NCBI GenBank assembly: GCA_002297645.1
Contig: DBMH01000269.1
Coordinates: 1-16,232, forward strand
DNA length: 16,232 nt
Direction of reading: 5' to 3'
Origin: Rhodanobacteraceae bacterium UBA703
Lineage (GTDB): Bacteria; Pseudomonadota; Gammaproteobacteria; Xanthomonadales; Rhodanobacteraceae
Shown: piece after piece, positions 1 to 13,355 of the stretch
Layout: every line of letters begins with the position of its first letter
Numbering within the stretch: the first letter of the stretch is position 1
Translations under genes and position numbers: made by a program
The notes under the pieces: model-generated
Told to the model about the DNA's origin: nothing
What the model saw: the letters and a program-made list of their open reading frames with translations, nothing else
Database searches by the model: none

Positions 1-23
1 TCGTCGCCAAGATCTTCCAGTAA
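1..23 (+). CDS. tuf: Elongation factor Tu, 3' end only (partial)
   Basis: Only the last codons are present: reading from base 3 gives VAKIFQ and a TAA stop at 21-23, with two bases of a preceding codon that could complete a Val. EF-Tu proteins commonly end in a VVAK-type sequence, and a tuf copy directly upstream of tRNA-Trp and secE is the usual order in gammaproteobacteria. EF-Tu carries aminoacyl-tRNA to the ribosomal A site as a GTP complex. The call rests on seven codons plus context. A second tuf copy starts at 16211 on the same strand. Confidence 0.75.
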
Positions 24-52
24 TATCCCGGCGGTCGATGCGGGACGAGTCG

Positions 53-86
53 GGGAAGCGGGCTTCGCGGCGCGGAGTCGCTTCCC
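53..86 (+). terminator. Hairpin after tuf, candidate weak terminator
   Basis: GGGAAGCG (53-60) is perfectly complementary to CGCTTCCC (79-86), with an 18-base loop that can itself fold. A T-containing stretch follows (TTCC, then TTTTC at 94-98), but there is no tight T run directly after the stem. It could terminate or attenuate tuf transcription, or protect the tuf 3' end before tRNA-Trp. Only the complementarity is certain. Confidence 0.35.
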
Positions 87-117
87 TTCCGCATTTTCTC
101 GTCGAGCGGCATCGGGC

Positions 118-138
118 GACCGGCGCGTGACGCCGGTC
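118..138 (+). other. Perfect hairpin upstream of tRNA-Trp
   Basis: GACCGGCG (118-125) pairs with CGCCGGTC (131-138) around a CGTGA loop: 8 bp, all Watson-Crick. It lies 36 bases before the tRNA. I see no convincing -35/-10 pair between it and the tRNA, so co-transcription with the upstream tuf and processing by RNases is the simpler reading. Role unknown. Confidence 0.35.
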
Positions 139-173
139 CGCTCTTCGGTCGTCAGGAAGGACGGAATACACAA

Positions 174-249
<76 letters not shown>

Positions 250-286
250 TCTATATTCTCGCGGTCCTTCGTGATCGCAAGGAAAA

Positions 287-304
287 GCGGCCGTTCGTGG
301 CCGC
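287..304 (+). other. GCGGCC hairpin in the tRNA-Trp/secE spacer
   Basis: GCGGCC (287-292) pairs with GGCCGC (299-304); a G-T wobble can close a TTCG tetraloop, giving 7 bp. A weaker 6-bp hairpin (261-266/273-278) precedes it. The stem ends 7 bases before the secE ribosome binding site. There is no T tail, so a role in mRNA processing or stability after tRNA release is more likely than termination. Almost the same hairpin recurs at 16157-16176. Confidence 0.45.
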
Positions 305-321
305 ACTTCTCAAAGAAGAGC

Positions 322-711
322 ATGAACACTAAGGTCGAAAAAGCGGCAGGCAGCAGCAATGCGCTCGACATCGTCAAGTTGACGCTTGCGGCCGTGCTGC
401 TGGTGGCAGGCATCGTCGCCTACTACTACTTCGATACGTGGAACGGCTGGGCGCGCTTCGGCGTCATGATGGTCGGTCTCCTCGCGGCAGCGGGTGTCGC
501 GGCGTTCACTGCGCTCGGCCGCTCGGTGCGCGAGTACCTCGCGGAGTCGCAGTTCGAGCTGCGCAAGGTCGTATGGCCGACGCGCGAAGAGACTCTGCGC
601 ACGACGCTCGTCATCATGGTCGTCGTCGTCATTCTCAGCCTGCTGCTCGGCCTGATCGATTTCCTTCTGAAGTGGATCGTCCTCGACACCCTCTTGAAGT
701 TCGGAGGCTGA
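322..711 (+). CDS. secE: SecE, preprotein translocase subunit
   Basis: SecE stabilises SecY in the SecYEG channel of the inner membrane. The protein is 129 residues, close to the 127 of E. coli. It has the gammaproteobacterial three-helix form: hydrophobic segments at about 19-37, 45-65 and 95-120. The conserved cytoplasmic motif RKVVWPTREET (81-91) comes just before the last helix and matches the RKVIWPTRQET region of E. coli. I chose the ATG at 322, preceded by GAAGAG at 315-320. The frame stays open upstream to 220, but that would begin inside tRNA-Trp and add 34 residues absent from the family. nusG starts 7 bases after the stop, the standard secE-nusG pair. Confidence 0.96.
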   Translation: MNTKVEKAAGSSNALDIVKLTLAAVLLVAGIVAYYYFDTWNGWARFGVMMVGLLAAAGVAAFTALGRSVREYLAESQFELRKVVWPTREETLRTTLVIMVVVVILSLLLGLIDFLLKWIVLDTLLKFGG

Positions 712-718
712 GCGGGAA

Positions 719-1279
719 ATGGCCAAGCGCTGGTATGTGGTTCACGCGTACTCCGGTTTCGAGCACGCCGTCGCGCGTTCCCTGAAGGAGCGCGTCGCGC
801 GCGCCGGAATGGAAGAGAAGTTCGGCGAAGTGCTGGTGCCGACCGAGGAAGTGGTCGAGATGCGCGGCGGCCAGAAGCGCCGCAGCGAGCGCAAGTTCTT
901 CCCGGGCTACGTCCTCGTGCAGATCGAGACGCACGACGAAGGCAAGGCGATCAAGATCGACGACGAGTCCTGGCATCTGGTCAAGGAGACGCCGAAGGTC
1001 ATGGGCTTCATCGGCGGCACCGCCGACCGCCCGTTGCCGATCAAGGATTCCGAGGCCGAAGGCATCCTCCGCCGCGTTCAGGACGGAGCGGACAAGCCGC
1101 GTCCGAAGATCCTGTTCGAGCCGGGAGAGATGGTTCGCGTCATCGACGGTCCGTTCAACGACTTCAACGGCGTCGTCGAGGAAGTCAATTACGAGAAGAG
1201 CCGCCTGCGCGTGGCAGTGCTGATTTTCGGGCGTTCGACGCCGGTCGAGCTCGAGTTCGGGCAAGTCGAGAAAGCCTGA
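719..1279 (+). CDS. nusG: NusG transcription elongation/antitermination factor
   Basis: NusG binds the RNA polymerase clamp through its N-terminal domain, suppresses pausing, and uses its C-terminal KOW domain to contact Rho or ribosomal protein S10. The 186-residue product compares with 181 in E. coli. The NGN domain starts with the typical KRWYVVHAYSGFE (3-15) and contains KFFPGYVLV (about 60-68). The KOW domain follows from about 133 with PGEMVRVIDGPF and FNGVVEEV. The ATG at 719 lies 11 bases after GGAGG (703-707), which overlaps the end of secE, so the two genes are probably translated in tandem. Both binding partners are relevant here: polymerase subunits are encoded just downstream. 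Confidence 0.97.
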   Translation: MAKRWYVVHAYSGFEHAVARSLKERVARAGMEEKFGEVLVPTEEVVEMRGGQKRRSERKFFPGYVLVQIETHDEGKAIKIDDESWHLVKETPKVMGFIGGTADRPLPIKDSEAEGILRRVQDGADKPRPKILFEPGEMVRVIDGPFNDFNGVVEEVNYEKSRLRVAVLIFGRSTPVELEFGQVEKA

Positions 1280-1298
1280 GATCGGCCAGGTTTCATCC

Positions 1299-1322
1299 GA
1301 AAGGCGCTTCAGTGCGCCTTTC
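1299..1322 (+). terminator. nusG-rplK hairpin, candidate weak terminator/attenuator
   Basis: GAAAGGCGC (1299-1307) and GCGCCTTTC (1314-1322) form a perfect 9-bp stem with a TTCAGT loop, starting 20 bases after the nusG stop. The A3/T3 tracts form the stem base, as in bidirectional terminators, but no longer T run follows. It may separate secE-nusG from rplK-rplA messages. No clear promoter was found between here and rplK; CTGACA at 1368-1373 has only a poor -10 partner (CGTATC, 1391-1396). Confidence 0.5.
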
Positions 1323-1381
1323 CGGCGTGGCACGAGCCCGACGCGCTTCGCAAGCGCAGCGCTGGTTCTGACAAACGTGTC

Positions 1382-1444
1382 GTCGAAGCACGTATCCACT
1401 TCGACCCATGGGGAGCCTGGCGACAGGCGCTAGAACCCGGAGAG
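1382..1444 (+). promoter_or_regulatory. rplK leader with a 23S-like L1 binding site
   Basis: Two hairpins lie directly before rplK. The first pairs GTCGAAG (1382-1388) with CTTCGAC (1399-1405). In the second, GCCTG (1415-1419) pairs with CAGGC (1424-1428) around a GCGA tetraloop; a lower stem can form between GGG (1411-1413) and CCC (1436-1438), leaving an asymmetric internal loop (A1414 against GCTAGAA). The sequence GGGAGCCTG...AGGCGC resembles the L1 binding helix region of 23S rRNA. L1 is known to repress the L11-L1 message by binding such a mimic. The rplK ribosome binding site GGAGAG (1439-1444) is directly after the lower stem, so bound L1 would cover it. The identification is by motif memory. 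Confidence 0.65.
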
Positions 1445-1449
1445 TAAAA

Positions 1450-1878
1450 ATGGCAAAGAAAGTAGTCGGTTACATCAAACTGCAGGTCAAGGCCGGTCAG
1501 GCCAATCCGTCGCCGCCGGTCGGTCCGGCCCTCGGTCAGCGCGGCCTGAACATCATGGAGTTCTGCAAGGCGTTCAACGCCGCGACGCAGAAGCTCGAAC
1601 CGGGTCTGCCGATTCCGGTCGTGATCACCGCGTATTCCGATCGTACGTTCACCTTCGTCACCAAGACGCCGCCCGCGACGATCCTGCTGAAGAAGGCGGC
1701 CGGCATCACGTCCGGCTCCAAGCGCCCGAACACCGAAAAGGTCGGCAAGGTCACGCGCAAGCAGCTCGAGGAGATCGCCAAGGCGAAGGAGCCCGACCTG
1801 ACCGCAGCGGATCTGGACGCGGCTGTCCGCACGATCGCGGGCAGCGCCCGCAGCATGGGCCTGACGACGGATATCTGA
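1450..1878 (+). CDS. rplK: 50S ribosomal protein L11
   Basis: L11 binds the GTPase-associated region of 23S rRNA at the stalk base and is needed for factor-dependent GTP hydrolysis and for RelA activation. The product is 142 residues, the same as in E. coli. The N-terminal domain begins AKKVVGYIKLQV and carries the proline-rich NPSPPVGPALGQRGLNI segment (about 20-36), the region tied to thiostrepton action. The C-terminal rRNA-binding domain includes KTPPA and ends with GSARSMGL. The ATG at 1450 has GGAGAG five bases upstream. An in-frame ATG at 1408 would add 14 residues but lies inside the L1-type leader and lacks a binding site. rplA follows after two bases. Confidence 0.98.
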   Translation: MAKKVVGYIKLQVKAGQANPSPPVGPALGQRGLNIMEFCKAFNAATQKLEPGLPIPVVITAYSDRTFTFVTKTPPATILLKKAAGITSGSKRPNTEKVGKVTRKQLEEIAKAKEPDLTAADLDAAVRTIAGSARSMGLTTDI

Positions 1879-1880
1879 AC

Positions 1881-2582
1881 ATGAGCACGAAGATCAGCAA
1901 GCGTTACCAGGCTCTCGCCAAGACGGTCGTCCCGGGCAAGACCTATCCGGTCGACGAGGCCATCAAGATCGTCAAGGACGGCGCCAAGGCGAAGTTCCCG
2001 GAATCGGTCGACGTCGCCATCCGTCTCGGCATCGACGCGCGCAAGTCCGACCAGGGCGTGCGCGGTTCGGTCATGCTGCCGCACGGAACCGGCAAGACCG
2101 TCAAGGTCGCCGTGTTCTGCCCTCCGGGCGAGAAGGCTGAAGCGGCCAAGGCCGCCGGCGCCGACGCGGTCGGCATGGAAGATCTCGCCGAGAAGATGCA
2201 GGCGGGCGATCTCGACTACGGTCGCGTCATCGCGACGCCGGATGCGATGCGCGTGGTCGGCAAGCTCGGCCAGCTGCTCGGCCCGCGCGGCCTGATGCCG
2301 AACCCCAAGGACGGCTCGGTCGCCGCCGACGTGGTCACCGCGGTCAAGAATGCCAAGGCGGGCCAGGTGAAGTTCCGCAACGACAAGGCCGGCATCATCC
2401 ATTGCTCGATCGGCAAGGCCAGCTTCGACGCGGCCGCGCTGAAGGACAACCTCAACGCGCTGCTGGCGGACCTGGTCAAGGCCAAGCCGGCGACCGCGAA
2501 GGGCGTGTTCGTGCAGAAGGTGTCGCTGTCCAGCACGATGGGAATCGGTGTTCCGGTCGATCCGTCGACCGTTTCGGCCTGA
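1881..2582 (+). CDS. rplA: 50S ribosomal protein L1
   Basis: L1 forms the mobile stalk at the E site that guides deacylated tRNA out, and it represses its own operon by binding the rplK leader. The 233-residue length fits the family (about 230-234). Typical features are the start with KRYQ, the YPVDEAIKIVK segment, the internal GKLGQLLGPRGLMPNPK signature (about 120-136), and the C-terminal VSLSSTMGIGVPVD. Only two bases separate it from the rplK stop, and the best ribosome binding site is a weak GGAT at 1869-1872. Translation is therefore probably coupled to rplK, so L1 control at one leader would reach both genes. Confidence 0.98.
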   Translation: MSTKISKRYQALAKTVVPGKTYPVDEAIKIVKDGAKAKFPESVDVAIRLGIDARKSDQGVRGSVMLPHGTGKTVKVAVFCPPGEKAEAAKAAGADAVGMEDLAEKMQAGDLDYGRVIATPDAMRVVGKLGQLLGPRGLMPNPKDGSVAADVVTAVKNAKAGQVKFRNDKAGIIHCSIGKASFDAAALKDNLNALLADLVKAKPATAKGVFVQKVSLSSTMGIGVPVDPSTVSA

Positions 2583-2623
2583 TTCCCGCGGCGGGTTCAT
2601 TCCGCCGCAGCAATGACCTGAAC

Positions 2624-2664
2624 GGCGCAGCGGGGCGCAAGGCCCGCTGCGCCCGAGCTTTTTT
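2624..2664 (+). terminator. Intrinsic terminator after rplK-rplA
   Basis: GGCGCAGCGGG (2624-2634) and CCCGCTGCGCC (2643-2653) form a perfect 11-bp GC-rich stem with an 8-base loop. A T6 run follows at 2659-2664, five bases past the stem. A smaller perfect 7-bp hairpin (2588-2594/2602-2608) comes just after the rplA stop. This is the most convincing terminator in the window; it either ends the rplKA transcript or lets a fraction read into rplJL. The T run lies just before the -10-like element at 2678. Confidence 0.75.
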
Positions 2665-2683
2665 CAGCGGAAGCCGCTACAAT
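2655..2683 (+). promoter_or_regulatory. Candidate rplJ-rplL(-rpoBC) promoter
   Basis: GCTACAAT ends in a good -10 hexamer, TACAAT (2678-2683). The matching -35 is poor: GAGCTT (2655-2660) at a 17-base spacing. The position, right after the rplKA terminator and about 310 bases before rplJ, matches the promoter of the E. coli rplJL-rpoBC unit, which also has a long leader. It would start transcription near 2690, just before the L10-type leader. Confidence 0.5.
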
Positions 2684-2713
2684 GCCGGGTTCCGTTGTCG
2701 AATTTTGAGGGCG

Positions 2714-2850
2714 TTCCGCGCGAGCGGAAGCCGTCAAAGACCGCAGGCGGCCACGAGGCGGGACCGGGAAGCAGGGAAGCGTGCCATGCACGGATTCTCC
2801 CGATCCAGCCGGAAGGGCCTCAAAAGACCAGCCTGCGCAGATGGTGTCGC
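2714..2850 (+). promoter_or_regulatory. L10-type autoregulatory mRNA leader
   Basis: An outer stem CCGTC (2731-2735) with GATGG (2840-2844, one wobble) and an inner stem CGCAGGC (2742-2748) with GCCTGCG (2831-2837) are separated by an asymmetric internal loop (AAAGAC/A against CA). The pattern CCGTCAAAGACCGCAGG ... CCTGCGCAGATGGTG closely resembles, from memory, the leader where the L10-(L7/L12) complex binds in gammaproteobacteria, including its kink-turn-like loop. Inside, GAGGC (2755-2759)/GCCTC (2817-2821), CCGG (2764-2767)/CCGG (2809-2812) and CGTGC (2780-2784)/GCACG (2788-2792) extend the structure. A separate TTCCGC-GCGA-GCGGAA hairpin (2714-2729) precedes it. Known role: excess L10 represses rplJ and rplL translation. 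Confidence 0.75.
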
Positions 2851-3000
2851 CTCCTGGAAATCCTGGTTCACCGCCCCTGGGCAGATCCAGTCAGAAAGGC
2901 CACCACCGGGACGCTTTCCGCGTCCCCGGCATCCAGGACGGATGCCGTTCAGGACCGCGAGCGGCTGCGCCGCGAGCGGAGTTCAATTGGAGGAGTGCTA
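2851..3000 (+). promoter_or_regulatory. Distal part of the rplJ leader with hairpins and a direct repeat
   Basis: About 150 bases lie between the L10-type core and rplJ. A GGGACGC-TTTCC-GCGTCCC hairpin (2908-2926) is followed at once by GCATCC-AGGAC-GGATGC (2929-2945). The 10-mer CCGCGAGCGG then occurs twice (2955-2964, 2970-2979), separated by five bases. The rplJ ribosome binding site GGAGGAG is at 2989-2995. These hairpins could transmit L10 binding to the start site. An open frame (2786-3001) crosses the region, but its codon use is unlike real genes here. Confidence 0.5.
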
Positions 3001-3525
3001 ATGGCTCTCAATCTGTCCCAGAAGAAAGAAGTTGTCGCTGAACTGGCGCAAGTCGCCGCTTCGGCGCACTCGCTGGTCGCCGCGGAATACGCGGGCATCT
3101 CGGTCGGTCAGATGACCGCGATGCGCAAGAAGGCCCGTGAAACGGGCGTGTTCCTGAAGGTCGTCAAGAACACGCTGGCTTCGCGCGCCGTCGTCGGCAC
3201 CGAATACGAGTGCGCCAAGGATTCGCTGGTCGGACCGCTGCTGTACGCGTTCTCGAAAGAGGAGCCCGGCGCTGCCGGTCGTCTGATCAAGGAATTCTCC
3301 AAGGGCAACGACAAGCTGAAGGCCAAGGTGGTCGTCGTCGGCGGCCAGTCCTATCCGGCCAGCCACGTCGACGTGCTGGCATCGCTTCCGACCCTCGAGC
3401 AGGCGCTCGGCATGCTGGCCCGCGTCCTCGCGGAACCGGCGGCCATGTTCGCCCGCGCGGTCAAGGCGGTTGCCGACAAGCAGGGGGGCGGCGAAGAGGC
3501 CGCGGCCCCGGCCGAGACGGCTTGA
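3001..3525 (+). CDS. rplJ: 50S ribosomal protein L10 (stalk base)
   Basis: L10 anchors L7/L12 dimers to the ribosome and, with them, represses its own mRNA leader. The product is 174 residues; E. coli L10 is 165. The N-terminal rRNA-binding domain starts MALNLSQKKEVVAEL and contains the AEYAGISVGQMTAMRKKAR and VVKNTLASRAV segments. The C-terminal part (about 140-165: LEQALGMLARVLAEPAAMFARAVK without interruption) is the long helix that binds L7/L12 dimers, followed by a Gly/Glu/Ala tail. The start at 3001 has a strong GGAGGAG (2989-2995) five bases upstream. rplL follows 59 bases later. Confidence 0.98.
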   Translation: MALNLSQKKEVVAELAQVAASAHSLVAAEYAGISVGQMTAMRKKARETGVFLKVVKNTLASRAVVGTEYECAKDSLVGPLLYAFSKEEPGAAGRLIKEFSKGNDKLKAKVVVVGGQSYPASHVDVLASLPTLEQALGMLARVLAEPAAMFARAVKAVADKQGGGEEAAAPAETA

Positions 3526-3526
3526 T

Positions 3527-3558
3527 CCGGGTCTTTCCCGGTTCGTTGAACCCTTTCC
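3527..3558 (+). other. Two small hairpins in the rplJ-rplL spacer
   Basis: CCGGG (3527-3531)/CCCGG (3537-3541) and GGTTC (3540-3544)/GAACC (3548-3552) are abutting, partly exclusive 5-bp stems. The second runs into CCTTTCC (3552-3558), a tail also seen after hairpins at 1323, 13939 and 16182. L7/L12 is needed in four or more copies per ribosome, so a structure affecting rplL translation or mRNA stability here is plausible but not shown. Confidence 0.35.
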
Positions 3559-3584
3559 AGAAAATTTCATCGAGGTAAATGTCA

Positions 3585-3953
3585 ATGTCCCTTTCCAACG
3601 AGCAAATCGTCGAAGCCATCGCCACCAAGTCGCTGATGGAAGTCATGGAGCTGGTCAAGGCGATCGAAGAGAAGTTCGGCGTTTCCGCCGCCGCTCCGGT
3701 CGTCGCCGCTGGCCCGGCTGCCGCTGCCGCCCCGGTCGAGGAGCAGACCGAGTTCACCGTCGTGCTGAAGAGCGCGGGCGACAAGAAGGTCGACGTGATC
3801 AAGGCCGTCCGCGCCATCACGGGCCTCGGCCTGAAGGAAGCCAAGGACCTCACCGAGGCCGGCGGCGTCCTGAAGGAAGCCGTGTCGAAGGACGACGCTG
3901 CGAAGTTCAAGAAGGATCTCGAAGCGGCTGGTGCGACCGTCGAGGTCAAGTGA
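3585..3953 (+). CDS. rplL: 50S ribosomal protein L7/L12
   Basis: L7/L12 is the multi-copy stalk protein that recruits elongation factors and stimulates their GTPase. The product is 122 residues. The N-terminal dimerisation helices (MSLSNEQIVEAIATKSLMEVMELVK without break, 1-25) are followed by an Ala/Pro-rich hinge (about 37-52) and the conserved C-terminal domain with KVDVIKAVRAITGLGLKEAK and LEAAGATVEVK. Two in-frame ATGs exist at 3579 and 3585. I prefer 3585 because it gives the family N-terminus MSLSNEQ and a normal distance from the GAGG at 3572-3575; 3579 would be only three bases away from it. The TGA stop lies within a hairpin (3951-3969) at the edge of the next repeat. Confidence 0.98.
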   Translation: MSLSNEQIVEAIATKSLMEVMELVKAIEEKFGVSAAAPVVAAGPAAAAAPVEEQTEFTVVLKSAGDKKVDVIKAVRAITGLGLKEAKDLTEAGGVLKEAVSKDDAAKFKKDLEAAGATVEVK

Positions 3954-3965
3954 CTTCAGGATGAA

Positions 3966-4070
3966 GTCATCCCGGACAGCCCATGGACGGGCGGCGATCC
4001 GGGATCCAGCTCTTTTGAGCGCGGCAACACACTCAAAGGCCGTTGGATTCCGGTTTTCGCCGGAATGACG
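3966..4070. repeat. Palindromic MITE-like intergenic repeat between rplL and rpoB
   Basis: The ends are inverted repeats: GTCATCCCGG (3966-3975) against the complement of CCGGAATGAC (4060-4069), one mismatch in 10. Inside are a left hairpin ATCCCGGA/TCCGGGAT (3969-3976/3998-4005) with nested GCCC/GGGC, a central stem CTTTTGAG/CTCAAAGG (4012-4019/4032-4039, one wobble) and a right hairpin ATTCCGG/CCGGAAT (4047-4053/4060-4066). GGGATCCA (4001-4008) can also pair with TGGATTCC (4044-4051). A dispersed intergenic family with GTCATTCC...GGAATGAC ends is familiar in Xanthomonadales and other proteobacteria; I assign it by resemblance. It has no coding capacity, so any movement would need a transposase supplied elsewhere. 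Confidence 0.7.
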
Positions 4071-4075
4071 AACCC

Positions 4076-4107
4076 AGAGCCTGGGGGCGAGAGCCCCCGG
4101 GCTTTGT
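4076..4107 (+). terminator. Attenuator-type hairpin upstream of rpoB
   Basis: AGCCTGGGGGC (4078-4088) pairs with GCCCCCGGGCT (4093-4103) through 11 bp including one wobble, with a GAGA tetraloop and a TTTGT tail. In E. coli a partial terminator between rplL and rpoB lowers polymerase subunit output compared with L7/L12. This hairpin is in the equivalent place and its short T tail fits partial termination. It lies eight bases after the palindromic repeat. Confidence 0.65.
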
Positions 4108-4132
4108 CCGCTGCGAGTCTGCGGGCAGTGGG

Positions 4133-4184
4133 CATGGGAAAGCGCAGGAATGTCCCCATATCGGGCGCCCTGCGCTTTCCGATG
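4133..4184 (+). other. Long hairpin before rpoB, candidate RNase III processing site
   Basis: GGAAAGCGCAGG (4137-4148) pairs perfectly with CCTGCGCTTTCC (4169-4180). CAT/ATG extends the base across one G-G mismatch (4133-4135/4182-4184), and CCC/GGG can pair in the loop. There is no T tail, so it is not a terminator. E. coli has an RNase III cleavage stem in the rplL-rpoB spacer after its attenuator, and this is the obvious counterpart by position. The cleavage itself is inferred. From 4185 to 4241 I see only a weak GGCGA/TCGCC stem (4214-4230). Confidence 0.5.
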
Positions 4185-4255
4185 TCCGCTTTTCCATTCC
4201 GGTTTTCTCCCCCGGCGATTCCCCGTCGCCGCACGTTGTACGAGGTGAGCTCCTC

Positions 4256-8425
<4,170 letters not shown>

Positions 8426-8428
8426 GCG

Positions 8429-8532
8429 GGGATTGGGGATTCGGGAGTCGGGAGTCGTTGAAGCAACGAGCCCGCTGCCCCGGATCCCCGGCTTCTGCCA
8501 ACCCCGAATCTCTATTCCCGAATCCCGGAGTC
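8429..8532. repeat. Palindromic G-rich/C-rich repeat between rpoB and rpoC
   Basis: The left arm has tandem G-rich units (GGGGATTGGGGATTCGGGAG, 8428-8447, then CGGGAGTCG); the right arm has the complementary C-rich units (CCCCGAATC at 8502-8510, TCCCGAATCCC at 8516-8526). GGGATTCGGGA (8436-8446) pairs perfectly with TCCCGAATCCC (11 bp); GATTCGGG (8438-8445) can instead pair with CCCGAATC (8503-8510). The centre carries CGTTG-AAG-CAACG (8456-8468). Tandem GGGATT/AATCCC palindromes are familiar in intergenic regions of Xanthomonas-like genomes. It fills nearly the whole 111-base spacer and its right edge includes the rpoC ribosome binding site GGAG (8527-8530). Confidence 0.65.
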
Positions 8533-8536
8533 AAAC

Positions 8537-12739
<4,203 letters not shown>

Positions 12740-12757
12740 CGTCGCGGCGATTGAAGC

Positions 12758-12808
12758 GCGCCCCCATCGGGGCGCCCGACCATCGAAATGAGGCGAAGGA
12801 ATCGCCTC
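12758..12808 (+). other. Two hairpins after rpoC
   Basis: GCGCCCC-CATC-GGGGCGC (12758-12775) and GAGGCGA-AGGAA-TCGCCTC (12790-12808) are perfect 7-bp stems starting 18 bases after the rpoC stop. Neither has a T tail on the + strand, so neither is a canonical terminator. They may protect the rpoBC 3' end, with termination being Rho-dependent or incomplete. The str operon promoter follows at 12840. Confidence 0.4.
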
Positions 12809-12839
12809 GTGTTCGAGTGCAGGGAGCCTGGGCGAAGCC

Positions 12840-12869
12840 TTGACGGTTTTGCCGACTGGACGCTATACT
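12840..12869 (+). promoter_or_regulatory. Strong sigma70 promoter of the str operon (rpsL-rpsG-fusA-tuf)
   Basis: TTGACG (-35, 12840-12845) and TATACT (-10, 12864-12869) are separated by 18 bases; each differs from consensus by one base. The predicted start is near 12876, giving an untranslated leader of about 105 bases before rpsL. The location right after rpoC and before rpsL matches the known start of the str operon. It is the clearest promoter in the window. Confidence 0.85.
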
Positions 12870-12879
12870 TTTCTGTCTC

Positions 12880-12930
12880 GGCAGGCCGGAATGTTCGGCC
12901 TGCCTTCGTTTCCTCCGGGTCCTGCCCGGA
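12880..12930 (+). promoter_or_regulatory. Structured rpsL leader
   Basis: GGCAGGCCG (12880-12888) pairs with CGGCCTGCC (12896-12904) in a perfect 9-bp stem, only a few bases from the predicted transcription start, followed by TTCGTTTCC. TCCGGG (12914-12919) and CCCGGA (12925-12930) form a second 6-bp stem. The 5' hairpin could stabilise the message or act as an early attenuator; the T content after it is too low for a firm terminator call. The remaining leader to 12980 lacks a strong ribosome binding site. Confidence 0.5.
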
Positions 12931-12980
12931 AACTCCATCCCAGGGGCCTCATCCGGGGCTTCGCGAGAACGGTCCTACGC

Positions 12981-13355
<375 letters not shown>

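Noticed and set aside
139..173. Possible promoter directly before tRNA-Trp (GAATACA)
   Set aside because: The -10-like string is poor and no -35 partner is at a proper distance.
1368..1396. Possible rplK promoter (CTGACA ... CGTATC)
   Set aside because: The -10 matches too poorly to call, and the stretch is taken up by leader hairpins.
2695..3000. Upstream extension of rplJ through the leader
   Set aside because: The region is an L10-type structured leader, and GGAGGAG (2989-2995) fixes the start at 3001.
12891..12980. Upstream in-frame start for rpsL
   Set aside because: The ATG at 12891 lies in the loop of the leader hairpin without a binding site, and S12 is 124 residues from the ATG at 12981.
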